This document shows positions 22,687 to 30,273 of a DNA stretch of 41,243 nt, in pieces (position 1 is the stretch's first letter; every line of letters starts with the position of its first letter). Made by a program: the position numbers and the translations under genes. Origin of the DNA: an uncultured Clostridia bacterium (GTDB lineage Bacteria > Bacillota > Clostridia > TANB77 > UBA1234); contig CAKPAA010000016.1 in NCBI GenBank assembly GCA_934132775.1, positions 1-41,243 of the forward strand. Direction: 5' to 3'. The notes under the pieces were generated by a model. It searched no databases. It worked only from the letters and a program-made list of their open reading frames with translations, and had not been told where the DNA came from.

Positions 22687-24333
22687 TCATTTATATTTCT
22701 CCATATAATCAAGTTGTTTAGTTAATATAGTTTCAAATTCTTGTTTATTATCTAAATCTTTAATCAATTTAGTTCGGCTTTGTTTTTCAATTAATATATT
22801 TTCTACTACTTCTAAAAACATTTTTCTATTTTTTTCATTGATATATTGATGTTTAACAATCTTCTTTACAACACTTTCAAATCTCTTAATATTGAAAGTA
22901 TTTAATATCGAATATTTAAAAATCCCTTTAATACTATCTTCATATAACTCTTTATTTTTTAAGGCTTCTTCTAATGATATTATTATATCATTTATATTCT
23001 TTTTTGAGCCATCTTCATTATATTCATATTTTAGTATTGGCTTATCTAATATTAGTTTAGGCTCTCTTTTTATAATATTATTTATCTTTTTATTAAAGTT
23101 TAAATTAGGATAAGGATATTCCTTTTCAAATAAGCACCATTCATAATCTTCAAAAACTATTTGTTTATATTCTAATAAAGGTATCAATTCTGACTTACTA
23201 TCAGTCTTATAACGGATTGTCAATGTATCTATATCATATCCTAATGTTTTTAAATAATCTATTGTGTTTTGAATCGATTCTTTTCTAGCTTCAATCTCTT
23301 TACTCAAATGCCAAGAATTTTTCTTTTTAAAATTTTTTATTTTATCAATCAAAATGTCTTCTTTAAATATTTCATAATTAGACTCACTATAATCATTTTT
23401 ATTTATAAAAAAATACTGTTCAAAATGTACAAGTTCGTGCATGATTGTATTAATTGCTTTTACATTTACATTACTAAAGTTATAAATATTATTTTCATCT
23501 ATGCAAATTGCTTTCTTTTTATAATTATGATTTCCTTTAATTGCCTCTAATCTTTTTGAATAGTTAAAATAATCAAATACTTTATATTGATTAATTTGTA
23601 TATGTGATACAAAATCACAAAATACACATTCTCTTAAATCTGCCCAAAATTCAAAATCTGTAGAAATCACCGAATTAGGATTTAACATTTCACATATTAA
23701 ATATTCACATATTTTTAAAGGTATAATTCCCGTATCTATTTTTATTTTATTAACTTCACTAATGAAATCAAAAAAATCAACTTTGTTTAATGTAGCTCTG
23801 CTTTTTATTACATCTTCATATTTGGTTAAATTGTATTCCTCTTTAAATTGTTTCAGTATATTTTTCACTTTTCTATAGTCTTTATATCTTTTTACTCTCG
23901 TAGCATTTATTATAAAATATGCTGTTCTAGCATTAACTATAAGATACTCTTTATTAGAACAATCTAAATATTTCTTTATATAGCTTAACAAATCTCTATC
24001 TATACCTTCTGAATAATCATTTAACATACTCATCTGTATATATGCTTTAAAGGTTCTTGTTAAATAGAACTCCTTGCCATTTCTTTCACACAATATTGCA
24101 AATTCTTTTATTACATTTGTTTTATTATTCTTTACTGTTTTTCTTTTTTCTCCTAATATTTCGCTAAGTTTTGCTTCCAGCTCACTTTCTAAACTATCAC
24201 AAGAAAATATTTCTTTATATCTTCCAGCATAAATAATCTTAGATAATTCTTTATCTATTTTGGGGAATTTATCAATATCAAATTTTTGTTTTATATCATC
24301 CAAAATAATATCATAACTTTTTCTTTTGTTCAT
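22687..24333 (-). CDS. Putative HELVH metalloprotein, first gene of the island
   Basis: Product of 548 residues, soluble, no signal peptide. A zincin motif HELVH lies at about residue 297 (NTIMHELVHFEQYFF), followed ~50 residues later by a helix with E residues (LSKEIEARKESIQNTIDYL) that could give the third zinc ligand. The N-terminal ~270 residues and the C-terminal ~150 are helical and match nothing I know. The ATG at 24333 is preceded by GAGGTGAAGTATT and an AT-rich promoter region. It heads a run of about eleven minus-strand genes spaced by 60 bp or less. Intracellular protease or toxin activity is possible, but only the motif supports it. Confidence 0.65.
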   Translation of the reverse strand: MNKRKSYDIILDDIKQKFDIDKFPKIDKELSKIIYAGRYKEIFSCDSLESELEAKLSEILGEKRKTVKNNKTNVIKEFAILCERNGKEFYLTRTFKAYIQMSMLNDYSEGIDRDLLSYIKKYLDCSNKEYLIVNARTAYFIINATRVKRYKDYRKVKNILKQFKEEYNLTKYEDVIKSRATLNKVDFFDFISEVNKIKIDTGIIPLKICEYLICEMLNPNSVISTDFEFWADLRECVFCDFVSHIQINQYKVFDYFNYSKRLEAIKGNHNYKKKAICIDENNIYNFSNVNVKAINTIMHELVHFEQYFFINKNDYSESNYEIFKEDILIDKIKNFKKKNSWHLSKEIEARKESIQNTIDYLKTLGYDIDTLTIRYKTDSKSELIPLLEYKQIVFEDYEWCLFEKEYPYPNLNFNKKINNIIKREPKLILDKPILKYEYNEDGSKKNINDIIISLEEALKNKELYEDSIKGIFKYSILNTFNIKRFESVVKKIVKHQYINEKNRKMFLEVVENILIEKQSRTKLIKDLDNKQEFETILTKQLDYMEKYK

Positions 24334-24479
24334 AATACTTCACCTCGATTATACACACTCATCTAGTATAATTTTATCATATATAACCCATTATTCCTAA
24401 TAAAACAAAAAATTTCTTATAATAGTTATGCTGTCATACCTACCATAAGAAATTCATTGTTATATGTTTCAAAATCTAT

Positions 24480-24791
24480 TTAATTAGAAATCACTTGAGA
24501 TAACTTCTTTGATCTTTTTCTTGTAAAATATTCTTCTCTATTTCTAATTACTTCTTCTTCTCCTTCTTCAAAATATTTAGACCACTTTATTGGTAGTTCA
24601 TCTATCGTTTTTATCTTTTTAATATCATTTTTATATTCTTTTTTCATTTGCCTATATTCTTTTGTATCATAATCGATTTTCGCTTCAACCGTTGCCTTAT
24701 CTACTACCAAACTAGAATAGCGATTTAAATATAAAAATAAAGTTACATTTGTAATATTTTCTGCTTTAGTATTATTCTTACCTCTTTCCAT
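24480..24791 (-). CDS. Uncharacterised 103-residue ORF, probably a fragment
   Basis: A charged helical sequence (DYDTKEYRQMKKEYKNDIKK) ending NREEYFTRKRSKKLSQVISN. There is no ribosome site before the ATG at 24791, a TGA lies a few codons upstream in frame, and REP copy D begins 20 bp upstream. These signs suggest the 5' end of a larger gene was removed when the REP arrived. No family recognised. Confidence 0.35.
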   Translation of the reverse strand: MERGKNNTKAENITNVTLFLYLNRYSSLVVDKATVEAKIDYDTKEYRQMKKEYKNDIKKIKTIDELPIKWSKYFEEGEEEVIRNREEYFTRKRSKKLSQVISN

Positions 24792-24810
24792 AAAATACCA
24801 CAGTCATTGA

Positions 24811-24844
24811 AACAAACAGGGACACAGGGACAGTCCTTTTTGTT
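24811..24844 (+). repeat. REP-type palindrome, copy D, with internal duplication
   Basis: AACAAACAGGGACACAGGGA then CAGTCCTTTTTGTT: same as copies A and E but with eight extra bases (ACACAGGG-type) in the middle. The extension CACTCAAACAATCAGAAACT follows. Confidence 0.85.
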
Positions 24845-24848
24845 ACAC

Positions 24849-24985
24849 TCAAACAATCAGAAACTGTCCTTTTAATAATGTAGGAATCAAAATAGCACTT
24901 ATATAAATTAAAATTGTTTGAAGTATATCAATGCCTTTTGAAAAATATCTCTGTACCTAATATTTATTGCTTTTGCATTTTCCAT
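24849..24985 (-). pseudogene. Possible remnant of a small membrane protein gene
   Basis: From ATG 24985 the strand reads MENAKAINIRYRDIFQK; after a one-base shift it continues as GIDILQTILIYISAILIPTL and enters REP DNA, stopping at 24849. The layout (NAK... charged, then one hydrophobic helix) resembles the 59-residue protein at 28964-29143. Weak evidence; no family match. The rest of 24992-25100 shows nothing. Confidence 0.3.
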
Positions 24986-25100
24986 TTTACAACCTTTTCC
25001 AATCTAGTATATGCTTTTGCACAGTTATTAGTCAATTATTTTTAATACATAAATTGTAATCATTAGCCAACTATTCTTACACTACTACTTTTAATATATA

Positions 25101-26285
25101 TCAATCATTTTCTTCCATTTTAACATTGCTTTGATTTGTACTCATATAATCTATCCAATCATACTCCGCTTCATTTGATACTTTTTCTCCGCCTTTTATT
25201 ATTATGCCACCAAGCCTCTCTTCCGCCCTGTTTTCTTCTATATCTTCTACATTTCTCATTATTAGTGTTCTAGTGCTGTTTTCTTCTATTCCGCTTCCAT
25301 CATCTACTATTACATATACATCTCCGTTTGTCCATAATTCCACTTTGTGTAGTGATGAACCTGCAAAACCAAATGGTGAAAGTGTTTTTTGTACTTCTAG
25401 TTTTTTCACATTTGTTAAATCTAGTTTTACATCATCTTCTGTAACAGTATCAAAAGAGTAGTTATATAGTGTTATTTGGTCTAAAATTTCTTTTACAACT
25501 TTGGCGTTATTATAAAAGCTTATTTTAGATTCTTTTTCGACACGCCTTGATGGTAGTAAAGTTTCGGCATCTATCCAAAACTCATTTTCTTTAGCTTTGT
25601 CTTGTGCATCTGTAAAAACATAATATTTGCCCCATCCATTTTCTATTACATCAATATTCATCGTAAGTGCAAGCTCAAACTTTGAGGTTAAAAGCGCATC
25701 ATATAAATCTAGATAAATTGTTTTTGATGTTGTTTCATCAAATTTCCTATTTTCTTCAATTTCATATGTGTTCGTATAATTAGTTATTTTTACAGTGTTT
25801 TTCTTATCTAAGTCGCTATAATTTGTCATAAAAACAAATTCTCCACTATCACTATAAAATGTTGTTACATCTTTAATTTTTTTATCTTTATAGTATTTTT
25901 CAAAGACAGATGTCTTTCCATCGCCCATTAGTGATATTTGCTCACTATATATGTTATTTCTGCTATATAGTTCTTCGATTTTTCTTTGTATCTTAGATAT
26001 TATTAAAACTTTTCTTAGATACATTCCTAATATAATCAATATAAAGATTCCAATTATAATAAAAAATGTCCTTAATATATTTTTTCTTCTAAACTTTTTA
26101 AAATACTTTAAAGCCTTTACTTCATCATTCGTACTTTTATTTTCTTTTTTGATTTCTCCTAATCTTTTCTTGCACTCATCGCACATTTTTAAATGCTCTT
26201 CTACCATCTTTTTAGATTCGGCATTTAGCGTTTCATCGCTATATCCAAGTAACAAATCTCCTATAATTTCACATTCTTTCTTCAT
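25101..26285 (-). CDS. Anti-sigma-factor-like zinc-finger membrane protein
   Basis: Product of 394 residues. Residues 1-45 form an anti-sigma zinc finger (CEIIGDLLLGYSDETL... then HLKMCDECKKRLGE, the HxxxCxxC motif). A single membrane helix follows (ILRTFFIIIGIFILIILGMY, about residues 70-90), then a ~300-residue extracytoplasmic domain. Such proteins usually hold an ECF sigma factor at the membrane. The frame is open to 26342, but those extra codons are REP DNA; the ATG at 26285 has AAAGGAGG and is the real start. No sigma-factor gene lies next to it: upstream is REP copy E and desulfoferrodoxin. The partner is elsewhere or was lost. Confidence 0.75.
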   Translation of the reverse strand: MKKECEIIGDLLLGYSDETLNAESKKMVEEHLKMCDECKKRLGEIKKENKSTNDEVKALKYFKKFRRKNILRTFFIIIGIFILIILGMYLRKVLIISKIQRKIEELYSRNNIYSEQISLMGDGKTSVFEKYYKDKKIKDVTTFYSDSGEFVFMTNYSDLDKKNTVKITNYTNTYEIEENRKFDETTSKTIYLDLYDALLTSKFELALTMNIDVIENGWGKYYVFTDAQDKAKENEFWIDAETLLPSRRVEKESKISFYNNAKVVKEILDQITLYNYSFDTVTEDDVKLDLTNVKKLEVQKTLSPFGFAGSSLHKVELWTNGDVYVIVDDGSGIEENSTRTLIMRNVEDIEENRAEERLGGIIIKGGEKVSNEAEYDWIDYMSTNQSNVKMEEND

Positions 26286-26304
26286 CTCTATTTTCCTCCT
26301 TTGA

Positions 26305-26330
26305 AACAAACAGGGACAGTCCTTTTTGTT
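26305..26330 (+). repeat. REP-type palindrome, copy E
   Basis: AACAAACAGGGACAGTCCTT followed by TTTGTT, between the anti-sigma-like gene and the desulfoferrodoxin gene. This is the source-side match of copy A (offset 11410). Confidence 0.9.
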
Positions 26331-26369
26331 ACACTCAAACAATCAGAAACTGCCCTTTTAAAAATGTCT

Positions 26370-26747
26370 TTATTTATTTTCTATTGCCCATAATCCATGT
26401 TTATTACAATAAGCATAAATTGTTGCACCTTTTATGTTTTTTAATTTCACTTCTGGTTTTTCATTTGGTCTTAACCTAATCCTAGTAGTTTCATTTTCGG
26501 TTACTTGTGCAATCCAAGAAATATAGTGTTCTTCTTCCATTGGATGCTCAACTTCGCCAACTCTAACAATCAAATCATCTCCATTGTCTATTAGATAAGG
26601 CAAATGTTTTTCTTTCGATGCATCTACACTATTTGGTATAATTAATTGCATTGGTTTTCCACAACAAGTAATTCTATCTGGGTTGCCATCTATAAAACCA
26701 ATTACATTTCCACATGTCTCACATATATAAAAACGAGTATTTTTCAT
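26370..26747 (-). CDS. dfx: Desulfoferrodoxin (superoxide reductase)
   Basis: Product of 125 residues. The N-terminal desulforedoxin-like domain has all four Cys ligands (CETCGNVIGFIDGN then ITCCGKPM). The C-terminal domain carries the active-site iron ligands: His in KEKHLPYL, two His in VEHPMEEEHYISWI, then Cys and His in YCNKHGLW. The enzyme reduces superoxide to peroxide without making oxygen, protecting anaerobes. It follows rubrerythrin by 17 bp and PerR in the same minus-strand operon, and starts behind GAGGTGAAAAT. The last ~115 bases are duplicated in the block at 14884-15580. Confidence 0.95.
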   Translation of the reverse strand: MKNTRFYICETCGNVIGFIDGNPDRITCCGKPMQLIIPNSVDASKEKHLPYLIDNGDDLIVRVGEVEHPMEEEHYISWIAQVTENETTRIRLRPNEKPEVKLKNIKGATIYAYCNKHGLWAIENK

Positions 26748-26764
26748 ATTTTCACCTCATTATA

Positions 26765-27304
26765 TTAATAATTTTCTGCTTTTATTTCAAAATATGCTTT
26801 TGGATGTGCACATACTGGACAAATCTCTGGTGCAGACTTTCCAATCACGATATGACCACAATTTCTGCATTTCCAAATCTTTTCTCCATCTTTACTGAAT
26901 ACTAAACCATTTTCTACGTTTTCTAATAATTTTAGATACCTTGCCTCATGCTCTTTTTCAATTTTTGCAACCTCTTCAAATAAAAATGCTATTCTTTCAA
27001 AGCCTTCTTCTTTGGCCTCTTTAGCCATTCTCTCATACATATTAGTCCATTCAAAATTTTCACCAGAAGCAGCATCTTTTAAATTTTCTATTGTTGATGG
27101 AATGTCATTATCATGTAAAAGCTTAAACCAAAGTTTTGCGTGCTCTTTCTCATTATCTGCTGTTTCTAAAAACAAATCTGCAATTTGTTCATATCCTTCT
27201 TTTTTAGCCTTGCTTGCATAATAAGTATATTTATTTCTTGCCTGAGACTCGCCTGCAAAAGCCTCCATTAAATTTTTTTCTGTCTTTGAACCTTTTAATT
27301 CCAT
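26765..27304 (-). CDS. rbr: Rubrerythrin
   Basis: Product of 179 residues. The ferritin-like di-iron domain shows the paired ExxH/E motifs (EAFAGESQARNKY, ETADNEKEHAKLWF, EEVAKIEKEHEARYL), and the C-terminal rubredoxin-like domain has CRNCGHIVIG and CPVCAHPKAYF. It reduces hydrogen peroxide in the cytosol of anaerobes, working after superoxide reductase. Its ribosome site (AGGAGG) lies within the last codons of perR, so the two are translationally linked; the gap is only three bases. Length is normal. Confidence 0.95.
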   Translation of the reverse strand: MELKGSKTEKNLMEAFAGESQARNKYTYYASKAKKEGYEQIADLFLETADNEKEHAKLWFKLLHDNDIPSTIENLKDAASGENFEWTNMYERMAKEAKEEGFERIAFLFEEVAKIEKEHEARYLKLLENVENGLVFSKDGEKIWKCRNCGHIVIGKSAPEICPVCAHPKAYFEIKAENY

Positions 27305-27307
27305 AAT

Positions 27308-27703
27308 TTAATACCTCCTATTTTTTTCTTTGCATTTTCCACAAATTCCATATACAATCACACCATCTAATAAAGGATCCATCTCCGTTTGTTTAATTAC
27401 TGATAGTTTTACATTTTTCAAATCGAAATCATACTCAAAATCCTTAACCATTCCACAATATTTACAAATAATATGATTATGCTTTTTGTGAATGTAATCA
27501 TATCTGTCTGCTCCACCCGCCATAGAAATTTTTATAATGTATCCCTCATCCACTAAGTCTTTTAAATTTCTATATACTGTTCCTCTACTAACACTTGGAA
27601 TTTTTTCCTTTATGCTATTATAGAGTTCTTCAGCAGTTGGGTGTGATTTGGAATTTTTTAAAATGCTTAACAAATCTTCTCTTTGTCTTGAATAGTTTTT
27701 CAT
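27308..27703 (-). CDS. perR: Fur-family peroxide repressor, PerR type
   Basis: Product of 131 residues. An N-terminal winged helix (HPTAEELYNSIKEKIPSVSR, GTVYRNLKDLVDEGYI) is followed by a dimerisation domain with the metal-site residues DRYDYIHKKHNHIICKYCG and a second Cys pair CGKCKEK, forming the structural zinc site. The D-x-H-x3-H-x-H arrangement fits PerR rather than Fur. It heads an operon with rubrerythrin and desulfoferrodoxin. A sigma-A promoter and a Per-box-like site lie just upstream, suggesting autoregulation: iron- or manganese-loaded PerR represses, and peroxide oxidation releases it. Confidence 0.88.
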   Translation of the reverse strand: MKNYSRQREDLLSILKNSKSHPTAEELYNSIKEKIPSVSRGTVYRNLKDLVDEGYIIKISMAGGADRYDYIHKKHNHIICKYCGMVKDFEYDFDLKNVKLSVIKQTEMDPLLDGVIVYGICGKCKEKNRRY

Positions 27704-27722
27704 AAACTCCTTCTTTCAAAAA

Positions 27723-27737
27723 TAAGAATAATTCCTA
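27723..27737 (-). promoter_or_regulatory. Probable Per box
   Basis: On the minus strand TAGGAATTATTCTTA matches TTATAATTATTATAA at 10 of 15 positions, including the AATTATT core. It lies between the -10 element and the ribosome site of perR, a position suited to repression. Confidence 0.5.
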
Positions 27738-27749
27738 CTTTTCGTTTCT

Positions 27750-27778
27750 ATTTTATATCTAACAAAAGTAATTGTCAA
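27750..27778 (-). promoter_or_regulatory. Sigma-A promoter of the perR-rbr-dfx operon
   Basis: A perfect TTGACA (27778-27773), a 17-bp spacer and TAAAAT (27755-27750) on the minus strand. Confidence 0.85.
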
Positions 27779-27807
27779 GAATAAAAGAAGAAACAAGCAG
27801 GGAGGGA

Positions 27808-27833
27808 AACAAACAGGGACACTCCTTTTCGTT
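27808..27833 (+). repeat. REP-type palindrome, copy F (variant)
   Basis: AACAAACAGGGACACTCCTT followed by TTCGTT, the same variant as copy G. It lies between the exported-protein gene and the perR promoter. Confidence 0.8.
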
Positions 27834-27880
27834 ACTTTTTATCTCATTTTAAAGTTTTTATAGTACCTATAAAATATTTA

Positions 27881-28945
27881 TTAAAATCTAAAATCACCAC
27901 TTGGTGGAGTTGAGACTTTTTCAAAACTGTCTAAAGTAGCTTTTGTGTGTGCGTAATATGAATGAACAAATGCCAGCGCAACACTTTCGGGATTTAGTAA
28001 TTCTTGTTCTTCACCGCTGTCACATATATCTTGTTGCTTTGTATATGTTTGCATTGCCGAGAATGGTTTATTATCTGGAAAAATAGGATATATATATCCA
28101 TATTTATCGGCATCATAAACCCTTTCAACACACCAAATTCCTCCGACACCTTTTTTGACAGGTTGAGATAACATCAATGTGAAGTATATATCTTTATCCT
28201 CATCCGTTTCTATTTCACCGTATGCACGGTATGGATAATATTTAAAATAAACATGATCGCCGCTATATGTTTCTGAACTCTCCCAAAATTGATCATCATC
28301 ATATTTGTTAAAATCGTTCATTTGAATAATTGTTTCTATTGCACTTTTGCGACAAATATTTGACACGTTATTATATTGTTCTACATCTTCTATATTTAAA
28401 ACCTGTAAATCTGGAGGGACAGTCATTATGTAATAGTGCTTTCCGTCAAATGCAAAAGCATACTCATTTATCGAATCACCACCAGTGAGATATTGCTCAT
28501 AATCTGCTCTATCCAATTGTAAAACTGTGAATAAACGTCCAAAAATATAACCGTTTCTTTTTCCCTCTTCATAAGCTACTCTGTAATAAACGTCAAAAAG
28601 TGACTTTTCAAAATAAGGCTCTGCATTTTCAGGATTGACTATTATTTCATTTTCATACTCTACCGACAAAGACATGAAACATCCGTTTTTTTCAAAACTT
28701 AATGTTTTGCTTTCTCTTCTTTCTTTTCTTTCCCACTTAAAAAAAGTTTTTTTGCTACCATCAGTAAATATATACGTATCTACAAATATCCCTTTATGAT
28801 TTTGATACAAATTTCCACCGTTATAATCTTCGACTATTTTAATAATTGGTACACTATTAAATAATTTAGCTTGTACCGTATCAATCATAACGATTCCAAA
28901 TAAGACGATTAAAACTATAAAAGCACACATTAAACTTTTTTTCAT
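27881..28945 (-). CDS. Exported protein of unknown function, 354 residues
   Basis: A typical signal peptide (MKKSLMCAFIVLIVLFGIVM ... VQA) is followed by a ~325-residue extracytoplasmic domain rich in Tyr, Asp and Glu, with no Cys motif and no lipobox. No family recognised. Its start has GGGAGG upstream, and it follows the 59-residue membrane protein gene by 18 bp, so the two form an operon. REP copy F lies beyond its 3' end. Confidence 0.7.
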   Translation of the reverse strand: MKKSLMCAFIVLIVLFGIVMIDTVQAKLFNSVPIIKIVEDYNGGNLYQNHKGIFVDTYIFTDGSKKTFFKWERKERRESKTLSFEKNGCFMSLSVEYENEIIVNPENAEPYFEKSLFDVYYRVAYEEGKRNGYIFGRLFTVLQLDRADYEQYLTGGDSINEYAFAFDGKHYYIMTVPPDLQVLNIEDVEQYNNVSNICRKSAIETIIQMNDFNKYDDDQFWESSETYSGDHVYFKYYPYRAYGEIETDEDKDIYFTLMLSQPVKKGVGGIWCVERVYDADKYGYIYPIFPDNKPFSAMQTYTKQQDICDSGEEQELLNPESVALAFVHSYYAHTKATLDSFEKVSTPPSGDFRF

Positions 28946-28963
28946 TTTTTCCTCCCTTCAAAT

Positions 28964-29143
28964 TTAAGATTTTTCACCATATACTTTTCGCATAACAAAG
29001 ACATTTTTTATTAAAAATACAACATATAATATTAGCCAAATTAAATCAGTTATCGCTGAAAATAATTTTGTATGATTAGTATCTTCATAGTCTGTTTTTG
29101 CATTTTCAATCCCCCTTTCAAAAATATTTAATTTTACATTCAA
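28964..29143 (-). CDS. Small membrane protein, 59 residues
   Basis: From a TTG start at 29143 behind AAGGGGAGAAATGC the frame reads MNVKLNIFERGIENAKTDYE, then a hydrophobic helix AITDLIWLILYVVFLIK and a basic end. It runs 60 codons to TAA at 28964 without interruption and is followed 18 bp later by the exported-protein gene. Codon use and ribosome site support a real gene. It is probably a single-span membrane peptide with a cytoplasmic basic tail. No family recognised; a possible decayed relative is at 24849-24985. Confidence 0.55.
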   Translation of the reverse strand: MNVKLNIFERGIENAKTDYEDTNHTKLFSAITDLIWLILYVVFLIKNVFVMRKVYGEKS

Positions 29144-29191
29144 AGCATTTCTCCCCTTAAATTATACCCTATACTTTGCATACAATTCAAG

Positions 29192-29257
29192 ACACAAACA
29201 GCAACAAACAGCAGCAACAAACAGGGACAGCAACAAACAGGGACACTCCTTTTCGTT
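29192..29257 (+). repeat. REP-type palindrome, copy G, with tandem partial copies
   Basis: The unit AACAAACAG is repeated four times (29192-29240) before a full AACAAACAGGGACACTCCTT plus TTCGTT (29232-29257). It marks the 3' side of the RAYT gene. Confidence 0.8.
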
Positions 29258-29278
29258 ACACTTAAACAAACCCTCTCT

Positions 29279-30015
29279 CTATTTATACCCTTTCTTCCTA
29301 AGTCTTCTATACAGTGTGATTCGTGATATTTCCATCAAATTTGCAATTTCACAATCAGTTACTTTACATTTTTCTTTCATTGTTTTATATATTTGTACCG
29401 TTTTTTCAAGTTCATCATCGTTATTTTCATATTTTTTTCTAACTGCGTGAAAAGACTCCATAATATCAGCTTTTGAATACTCATCATCCATAAATTTAGT
29501 GATTGTATTTGTATTTTTCAAAATATTCCTAATATCATCAGGATTAAAATCACAAATCTCAAGCATCCTTTCTTGTATACTCATATATGAATTAAAGCTT
29601 GAATATTGATATTCGCCGGCCTTATCACATATATTAGCCTTTATCGGATTTTGATGTATATATTTTATACAGTTTAATAAATAATCTTTCGTATATATAC
29701 TTTCACTGCGAAATCTTTCTCTAAAAACATGTCCAATCTTCTTTCTTCTATTATTGAAAAATATAGCAAATGATGTGTTTGTTTCTTGCATGCATTTTGA
29801 TATTCTTTTTAATTCATTACAAAACAACAAAGCATGCACATGATTATCCATAACACAATATGCAATTATTTCAATATCATTTTAAAAGTATTATGCCTTA
29901 AATAATATAAATATTTGTCTTTACATATATTATCTTTAAAAATAAATTTCTTTTCATCTCCTTGCACCATGATATGACAAAAATTTGATTCGTAATAATA
30001 ACGTGGTTTTCTCAT
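29279..30015 (-). pseudogene. REP-associated tyrosine transposase (RAYT, Y1/HUH type), one frameshift
   Basis: Starting at ATG 30015 (AAAGGA upstream) the frame reads MRKPRYYYESNFCHIMVQGD, the typical N-terminus of IS200-like RAYT proteins, to a stop at 29866-29868. One base shift at the run AAAA (29883-29880) joins it to DIEIIAYCVMDNHVHALLF, which contains the HUH motif HVH, and on to the catalytic Tyr region (LLNCIKYIHQNPIKA) and a C-terminal helix-turn-helix (DCEIANLMEISRITLYRRLR). RAYTs cut and paste or copy short REP palindromes. The gene is flanked by REPs in opposite orientation (G, and H/I). The same frameshift is present in the 15080-15326 fragment, so it predates the duplication. 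Probably inactive, unless transcriptional slippage on the A-run restores it. Confidence 0.85.
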
Positions 30016-30100
30016 TCTTTTTTCCTTTCATTATTTCTTATTTTGCATTCGCTTTTTATAATTTTCACAAAAAGCACCATTAGATTTTTTATATCAGATT

Positions 30101-30126
30101 AACAAAAAGGATTGTCCCTATTTGTT
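30101..30126 (-). repeat. REP-type palindrome, copy H (inverted)
   Basis: AACAAAAAGGATTGTCCCTA followed by TTTGTT, upstream of the RAYT start. Confidence 0.85.
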
Positions 30127-30162
30127 TCCCCTCTTTGTTGCTTCCCGTTTTCCCGTTTGTTA

Positions 30163-30211
30163 AAAAAACGGGGTCAAACTATCTTTAAAGAATAGCTTTC
30201 CCCCGTTTTTT
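30163..30211. terminator. Bidirectional terminator hairpin
   Basis: AAAAAACGGGG (30163-30173) pairs with CCCCGTTTTTT (30201-30211), with an inner CTAT/ATAG stem. It ends the surface-protein gene; a duplicate is at 15475-15523. Confidence 0.85.
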
Positions 30212-30247
30212 ATTCTCAATATTTCAAATATTCAGTTAGTTTAGTTT

Positions 30248-30273
30248 AACAAAAAGGACTGTCCCTATTTGTT
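30248..30273 (-). repeat. REP-type palindrome, copy I (inverted), contains a stop codon
   Basis: AACAAAAAGGACTGTCCCTA followed by TTTGTT. It supplies the last two codons and the TAG stop of the large surface-protein gene. Confidence 0.9.

Noticed and set aside
26286..26342. N-terminal extension of the anti-sigma-like protein
   Set aside because: These codons are REP DNA; the ATG at 26285 has an excellent ribosome site and begins the family's zinc finger.
29868..29890. Programmed -1 frameshift in the RAYT
   Set aside because: The zero-frame codons TTT AAA ATG do not form an X XXY YYZ heptamer that would allow tandem slippage; kept only as a possible transcriptional slip.
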